Source: Castor canadensis (taxonomy: Eukaryota; Chordata; Mammalia; Rodentia; Castoridae). Taken from it: a DNA stretch of 64,000 nt. Where the stretch lies: positions 170,769,146 to 170,833,145 of the forward strand of contig NC_133386.1 of the NCBI RefSeq assembly GCF_047511655.1, in the 5' to 3' direction. Shown in pieces: positions 57,877 through 64,000 of the stretch. The number at the start of each line of letters is the position of its first letter. The first letter of the stretch is position 1. The notes beneath the pieces were generated by a model that saw only the letters and a program-made list of their open reading frames with translations, did not search any database and had not been told where the DNA came from. The position numbers were made by a program, and so were the translations under genes.

Positions 57877-58362
57877 ATCAAGGGCAAACACAACAAGGGG
57901 ATTGGACTATGAGCACATGATAAAAGCCAGAGCACACAAGGGAGGGGTGAGGATAGGTAAGACACCTAAAAAATTAGCTAGCATTTGCTGCCCTCAATGC
58001 AGAGAAACTAAAGCAGATACCTTAAAAGCAACTGAGGCCAATAGGAAAAGGGGAACAGGTACTAGAGAAAAGGTTAGATCAAAAAGAATTAACCTAGAAG
58101 GTAACACCCACGCACAGGAAATCAATGTGAGTCAATGCCCTGTATAGCTATCCTTATCTCAACCAGCAAAAACCCTTGTTCCTTCCTATTATTGCTTATA
58201 CTCTCTCTACAACAAAATTAGAGATAAGGGCAAAATAGTTTCTGCTGGGTATTGGGTGGGGAGAGGGAGGGGGCGGAATGGGTGGTAAGGGAGGGGGTGA
58301 GGGCAGGGGGGAGAAATGACCCAAGCCTTGTATGCACATATGAATAATAAAAGAAAAAAAAA
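57877..58362 (+). other. L1 3'UTR with G-rich tract
   Basis: The G-rich region at about 58246-58312 has many runs of three or more G, and is followed by the shared 3' signature and tail. It is very similar to the 3'UTR of the copy at 40.8 kb. Confidence 0.88.
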
Positions 58363-58378
58363 GAAATTGCCTTTCCCC

Positions 58379-60544
58379 TGTCAGTCTGACAGGTGGAGAG
58401 CTGTGTCAGTGAAGACAGCATCTATCTCTGTTAAGTTGCTACTCCCTCATTAGTCCTGGCAATCTGTGGAGTGCCTGGACTGATAGGTATGTAAATGGAT
58501 GGACAGAACTCAGGTTAGTCTGATCCCCAGCAGGGACCCAATTTACTTTTTCTACCAAGATAATTCTGAACCTTTGCACAAATGCATGGTTTTCAATCAG
58601 GTGTGTCTGACCAGCTCACCAGACACCTGTCTCCAGGTAGGGTGCAGATGGTCCTCCCACAGAGTGAGCAGACAAACGAAGGGCCACCATTTGCCTCTTT
58701 TGATACAGTCATAAACTCTTCAACTCTTGTTACTTCTCTTCCTCCTTCATGCAAAAGACCCTACCACTTCTTCAGTGTGTAGCTCTCACTGAAGCATTCA
58801 CCCATTGTCCCAACTCTAGATTATTCTAAGGCCATTGTCTTTTGCCCAACATTTATTCCTTCAACTGTGGCCTTGATTTCAACCTTACCCCAAATACTTG
58901 CCTTTCTCCATAAGTTACATCCCACAACCTCTTCTCCATCCTCTCCATTTCCTCTTGAAAATAAGTCCTATTAACCCTGCACGAGAGCCTTTCATGTCCC
59001 CAAGTTGTTGCCTCCTTCTCCAGTTAATTCTTGGCCAAGTTCTCAGAGGAGTGAGCTACACCTCCACCTCTACTCTTCCCCTGCCAACTGTCACACACCT
59101 GGCTCAGTCCCACCCTGCCCAGATCACCTGGCTCCCCCTTAATCCCAGTGGCTCCTCCCTGGTCTCCATTCTCTTGCTCCCTGGAAGATTTAAATGGCAG
59201 TGTGGGGACCTGGATTGTAGGATGACACAGATGTGGATTTGAATTCAACTCTACACCTATCCAACTGAGTAACACTTCCTACCTGTGAGCCTCAGTTTCC
59301 TTATCTTTAAGCCGACAATAGCTGCTTACACAGAGCTGCATGAGAATTAGTGAAATATGCACTTGTGTGCTGTGTACTTCCTGTGGTCATCCTGAGCCCA
59401 CTCTCCTTCCCAAAACCTTCCTTTCCCCCAGCACTTCAGTGATGTTGCAATTGTTATAGTGCTGTCAGGAGCCTGTCCCACTGTACTTACGTCCTTCTAG
59501 TTCTCCAAGAGATGGTGAACACTGATTAAATATATTACAAGCAATATCCCCCACTTTGCTTCATGTAGCTCTCACCACAGATACTCTAATAGTACCCATT
59601 TAACAGACAGAAGTACTGAGGCAAATAAAATACAATAATGGCCAAGAACATACAACCAACAAGGGGCAGAACCAGTGTTTCAACCCAAGCAGCTTGGCTC
59701 AAGGTCCAATGCTACTTGCCATTCCTCCCTGCTGTTTCCAGTTTCCCCCAAGGGATCCAGACTGAGTCTTTGACTCCTTCTTTCTCCTCAATTAACTCTC
59801 CTTTTCTAATTCATGTATTCACAAAGTTTTGTGTATTTATTTTACAAATCCCAATGCCCAACCTGCCTCTCACTTCTGAGCTTGCTCTTAGTTGGCCCAG
59901 ATTGCCGGTTACCTCCTCCTGAGGAGACTTCATCTCAGAATCAGGGAGCCCTCACTTACTTCAGGCCCCTTCCTCTGCCTTTGAGTGACGTGGGTTTGCT
60001 GCTGTACTGAGGAATTTCTCTCAGTCCACCCAGCATGGTAGTTTCTGGCACGAGCTGCCAAAAGGCAGCAAGAACCCTGTCTTCTTGGTGCCTCTCTTTG
60101 CTTCAAGCACAGGAGAGGCCAGATTGAACTCTTGCAGATCATACTCTACCCACTGCCGGGTTTCTGCTCTGGGAATTGCTATGCATCCTTTCTTCCTGCC
60201 TCTGAAATTCTGCCTTGCCTCATTTCTGATCCCTGGGCCCCACAGCCCTCTTCTCTGGGCAGGGCTGCCTTCCAACTGCCTCTCAGATTCCTCACAGCTT
60301 CCTCATTCCATCTGCCTAACTGCCATCCCATCTCCAGCCCTTTCCTACAGGATTAAGTGTTGACTCTAATAACCTCACATGTGGTAATAAAAAAAAAAAT
60401 CCCAAAACATTCAGCTAAGCGTACCAGCTCACTACTTGTGGGGCAGAGATGAAAAGCTGGAGCTGAGAACAAAAAGTGCTAGGCAGGGGCTCTCCCACTT
60501 GAACTATGCCTCCAGCCTAGGAAAAAGTTCTTGATTAAAAAAGG
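58379..60544. other. Non-coding, with MIR fragments
   Basis: About 59215-59370 is a plus-strand MIR (gatgtggatttgaattcaac, gtgagcctcagtttccttat). About 59560-59710 is an antisense MIR (acccatttaacagacagaag, aggggcagaaccagtgttt). I see no gene in the remainder. Confidence 0.55.
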
Positions 60545-60890
60545 GGTTGTTAGCTGGGTATCAGTGGCTCAAACCTTTAATCCTATCTACTTGGGAAGCT
60601 GAGATGGGGATAATTGAGGTTTGAGGCTAGCCCAGGCAAACAGTTTGTGAGACCCATCTCAACCAATACCTGGATGCAGTGGCATGTACCTGTCATCCCA
60701 AGCTATGCAGGAAGCTGAGATGGGGAGGTTCCAGGTCAGCCCAGGCAAACAGTTAGTAAGACCTCATCTCATCAGAAAAAAAGCTGGGTATAGTAGTACA
60801 TACCCGTCATTCCAACGACAGCAGGAAGCATAAAGTAGGATGGCCGAGCTGGGCAAAAAGTGAGACTCTATCTCCAAAATAATAAGAGCA
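60545..60890 (+). mobile_element. Trimeric B1-like SINE
   Basis: Three monomers occur in tandem: agctgggtatcagtggctca, then atacctggatgcagtggcat, then agctgggtatagtagtacat. Each ends in a tctcaaccaat-like or tctcatcag junction. It is the same architecture as at 49.9 kb, which supports a multimeric SINE family. Confidence 0.8.
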
Positions 60891-60994
60891 AAAAGGATAT
60901 AGACATGGTTTTTTGGAGCCCCCAGAAAAGAGGGGTGGTGCTGTTGTGTGTGGTGCCAAGGAGGCTGCCTAGTTTTCATGCCCTTGCATAGTTT

Positions 60995-61352
60995 CCTTGA
61001 ACAGGTTCAAGGCATGTCACTTCTGAGGTGAGATTATAAAAGCTATTGCCCTCCTCCTCCACCCCAGAAAACTCACTGAAGGAAGAGAGCTGCCATGTTG
61101 TAAGGACACACAGAAGAAGCCATGTCACGTTGGTGACCCACTTTGGAGCAGGTCCCAGGCCAAGCCTTTGAACGACTGCATCTCTGACACTAGCTTGCCT
61201 GCAGCTTCATGGGAGACCCTGAGGCAGAACCACCACTGAGGCTGCTCTGGCTTCTCAGCCCTCAAAAGCTGTGTGAGATAATGAATATCCATTGCCTTAG
61301 GATACAAGTTTTGGGGGTAATTTGTTATGCAGCAAGAGGTAACTAATACAGA
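60995..61352 (+). repeat. MLT1-type LTR (ERVL-MaLR)
   Basis: The words catgtcacttctgaggtgag, agagctgccatgttgtaagg, catgggagaccctgaggcag, agctgtgtgagataatgaat and gggtaatttgttatgcagca then ggtaactaatacag follow the MLT1 LTR to its end. It is an old relic with no internal region. Confidence 0.8.
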
Positions 61353-61839
61353 AAATGGGGTCCATTCATTTATGTCAGCATTTAGCACATCTCTTTTGGG
61401 CTGCCGGCTATGTGTTCCTGGGGCTGGTCTCTGCCATCATAGAGCTGTTGCCCTCATTGGAGGAGGCAGATAATTGGGAGAAAGAAGGAGAGATGTCAGA
61501 CAGTGATAAATCCTAGGGAGAAAAATCAGTGAAAGAAGAAGATGGAAAATAAAAGACAAAAAAAAAAGGGGATGGAGGGTCTACATAGGTGTGATGTTGC
61601 TATTTTATACAAGCCTGTCAAGATGGGCTTATCTACCCGAGGGCTATCTGAGCAAACTCCTGAAGAAAACACACAAAGGGGAAGGGCATTGACAACTAAG
61701 GGAACCCCAGGTACAATGGCTCAGTGTCACCTACTCTGTAGCATTCCATCACTTAGCCTGAGGACAGACTACCTCACATATGACAGAAATCACTAGAATA
61801 CCGTTTCCCTGTTGGTACCTTGTCCTACTGTGTTCTCTT
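61353..61839. other. Non-coding, unassigned
   Basis: Purine-rich sequence with an A-run at about 61557-61568. No gene recognised. Confidence 0.4.
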
Positions 61840-62107
61840 CTCAACAGAGCAGTGAAAGTGATCCTTTTAAGACCTGAGTGTGAGCAGTCATTTCTCTATT
61901 GCAACCCCTTGCAGATTCATTTCACTAAGAATGAAAACCGAATTCCTTATGTGGCCTACAGAGAGCTAGACCCTTAGTTACTCCCTTATTCCTCCCCAAG
62001 TCCTCCCTCCCTTACCTGCCGCTTGCTCCACTCCAGCCACATTTGTTTTCTTGCTGTCCCTACAGCTTGCCTGCAAACCCTACTGAGGGCCTTTGCTCTG
62101 GCTGTCC
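61840..62107 (+). repeat. L2 fragment, left part
   Basis: It follows L2 3' sequence (cctgccgcttgctccactcc ... gggcctttgctctggctgtc) and stops at the antisense L1. The continuation is at 63141. Confidence 0.6.
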
Positions 62108-63140
62108 TTTTTTTTTTTTCTTTTATTCGTATGTGCATATAATGTTTGGGTCATTTCTCCCCCCTTCCCCCCGTCCCCCCCTTACCCCTTGTCCCCTCCC
62201 TCTCCCCCCCACCCCTTTGCTACCTGGCAGAAACTATTTTGCCCTTATTTCTAATTTTGTTGTAGAGAGAGTATAAGCAATAATAGGAAGGAACAAGGGT
62301 TTTTGCTAGTTGAGATAAGGATAGCTATACAGGGCATTGACTCACATTGATTTCCTGTGCGTGGGTGTTACCTTCTAGGTTAATTCTTTTTGATCTAACC
62401 TTTTCTCTAGTTCCTGGTCCCCTTTTCCTATTGGCCTCAGTTGCTTTTAAGGTATCTGCTTTAGTTTCTCTGCGTTAAGGGCAACAAATGCTAGCTAGTT
62501 TTTTAGGTGTCTTACCTATCCTCACCCCTCCCTTGTGTGCTCTTGCTTTTATCATGTGCTCAAAGTCCAATCCCCTTGTTGTGTTTGCCCTTGATCTAAT
62601 GTCCACATATGAGGGAGAACATACGATTTTTGGTCTTTTGGGCCAGGCTAATCTCACTCAGAATGATGTTCTCCAATTCCATCCATTTACCAGCGAATGA
62701 TAACATTTCGTTCTTCTTCATGGCTGCATAGAATTCCATTGTGTATAGATGCCACATTTTCTTAATCCATTCATCAGTAGTGGGGCATCTTGGCTGCTTC
62801 CATAACTTGGCTATTGTGAATAGTGCCGCAATAAACATGGGTGTGCAGGTGCCTCTGGAGTAACCTGTGTCACAGTCTTTTGGGTATATCCCCAAGAGTG
62901 GTATTGCTGGATCAAATGGTAGATCAATGTTTAGCTTTTTAAGTAGCCTCCAAATTTTTTTCCAGAGTGGTTGTACTAGTCTACATTCCCACCAACAGTG
63001 TAAGAGGGTTCCTTTTTCCCTGCATCCTCGCCAACACCTGTTGTTGGTGGTGTTGCTGATGATGGCTATTCTAACAGGGGTGAGGTGGAATCTTAGTGTG
63101 GTTTTAATTTGCATTTCCTTTATGGCTAGAGATGGTGAGC
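62108..63140 (-). mobile_element. 5'-truncated L1, antisense, inside L2
   Basis: It reads T-run, the complement of the 3' signature (diverged: cgtatgtgcatataatgttt), a C-rich tract, then the complement of ORF2. The distal 172 ORF2 codons are open (62596-63114), including the zinc-knuckle-like Cys region ([15 protein letters not shown]) and the CDTGYSRG subfamily variant. The surrounding L2 resumes exactly after it. I see no target duplication longer than about 5 bp. Confidence 0.92.
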
Positions 63141-63405
63141 TTTCTGCCTGGGATTGTTTCTCTCTTCCTTACTTCCTCAGAGTCTTTGTTCAAATTGTCT
63201 CATCTCTCCAAGGCCCACCTTAACCATGCTATTTAATTCTGCAACCTGCTACCCCTCCAGCCCCATACTCACTAAACGTGACTTACTTTTTCTGCTCTCC
63301 ATAGAACTTACTTCTTCCAATATTAAGTGCTTTATTATATTTTTCGTTTATTGTATATTTCTGCCTACTAGATTATAAATGCAAAAAAACCAGGACTATC
63401 CTTTT
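63141..63405 (+). repeat. L2 fragment, right part
   Basis: It begins tttctgcctgggattg, the direct continuation of the L2 text left of the L1. It runs through cttactttttctgctctcca and atttctgcctactagattat, ending in A-rich sequence. Confidence 0.65.
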
Positions 63406-63409
63406 TTAA

Positions 63410-63505
63410 TTCTTTTTTTGTTTTTTGCAGCACTGGGGTTTGAACTCAGGGCTTTGAAGTTGCTAGGCAGGTGCTTTTTACTACTTAAGCCACTCTAACA
63501 GCTGT
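63410..63505 (-). mobile_element. ID-like SINE, antisense
   Basis: It contains gcactggggtttgaactcag and ctacttaagccactctaaca after a T-rich start, the reverse complement of the tRNA-like unit. Confidence 0.85.
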
Positions 63506-63836
63506 CCTTTTTTGTTAATTTGTGATATTGAGCAAGAAACTTCTCTGGTCTTATTTATTCTCTAAAAGAAGATGGGGTTGATCCCTTCTAGATTGTTCTG
63601 GGAGGTGTAACATCCTACCAAATCCTCCTAGACTACGGATGAGAGACATGGGTAGTGAGAGTTCAAGTCCAGGTTTTCTACTATTCATATTGCATTTAGG
63701 GGGCAAAAAATTATGGAAAAATTTCTTGCTGTAGGAACAAGCTTGGTCTCTTATAAGACTTTTTCCTGATGTCTACCTCTGTAAAACGTGGGGCACAGAT
63801 ATCCAGACAGACAAAGGAGCCTGGTGCCTTATTAAA
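63506..63836. other. Non-coding unique sequence
   Basis: Nothing recognised. Confidence 0.4.
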
Positions 63837-64000
63837 AGCACCTCTGAGAAATGCAAATTGAAACCACAATAAGATAGCATCTCACCCCAGTTCGAATGGC
63901 TATCATCAAAACGACAAGAAATAACAAATGCTGGTGAGGATGAAAATTAGTATAGCCATTATGGAAAAAAAGCATGGAGGCACCTCAAAAAATAAAAAAG
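63837..64000 (+). repeat. Old L1 ORF2 3' fragment, runs off the edge
   Basis: The text gagaaatgcaaattgaaacc, gcatctcaccccagttcgaa, caaatgctggtgaggatg and catggaggcacctcaaaaaa follows distal L1 ORF2. It is diverged from the young copies and non-coding. Confidence 0.8.

Larger units (their letters stand above)
54236..58362 (+). mobile_element. 5'-truncated L1, relatively young
   Basis: The perfect 16-bp duplication gaaattgcctttcccc lies at 54220-54235 and 58363-58378. The insert starts inside the ORF2 endonuclease region and ends with the G-rich 3'UTR, the ccaagccttgtatgcacat signature and an A-rich tail. It is the best-preserved ORF2 in the window. Confidence 0.96.

Overview
This window is mammalian nuclear DNA. 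It has one CpG-island promoter with a single coding exon, no other expressed gene I can identify, and a dense load of retrotransposons. The interspersed repeats point to a rodent: dimeric and trimeric SINEs made of 7SL/B1-like monomers joined to an ID-like tRNA unit, many single ID-like elements, and young L1 copies sharing one 3' end. The SINE consensus looks to me like Castorimorpha, perhaps beaver, but that is recall and not a search result.

The anchor gene is FBXO3 on the minus strand. Exon 1 (2776-2879) encodes the F-box N-terminus and ends at a GT donor. Its CpG island spans about 2280-3420, with three tandem GC boxes and a YY1 motif over the start codon. Positions 1-2775 are intron 1, so the rest of the gene lies off the left edge. 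Everything to the right is upstream of FBXO3. In other mammals this interval separates FBXO3 from LMO2, but I found no LMO2 exon here.

Layout: 3.4-16.7 kb holds old L2, MIR, L1 and LTR fragments, a 51-bp L1 insertion, an antisense retrocopy flanked by a 15-bp duplication, and a U6 snRNA/mRNA chimeric retropseudogene. A nearly full-length but inactivated L1 with 5'UTR, ORF1, ORF2 and 3'UTR occupies 16.8-23.7 kb. A MER21-like LTR follows at 24.1-24.7 kb. At 28.9-32.0 kb is an odd degenerate repeat field rich in GGTAAGGCCA-like words. Two diverged copies of a roughly 3.5-kb segment follow (about 33.9-37.4 and 38.6-42.4 kb), each with its own private L1 insertion. At 43.6-49.7 kb are a 178-bp TC repeat, a strong CTCF-like motif, a Tigger-type DNA transposon and more SINEs. 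A 5'-truncated L1 with a long open ORF2 segment occupies 54.2-58.4 kb. The right end carries an MLT1-type LTR, an L2 split by an antisense L1, and an old L1 running off the edge.

There is no operon, CRISPR array or obviously new multigene system. The most informative items are retrotransposition structures readable from their target-site duplications, a 208-codon antisense ORF in the L1 5'UTR, the splice-donor-like repeat field and the tandem segmental duplication.
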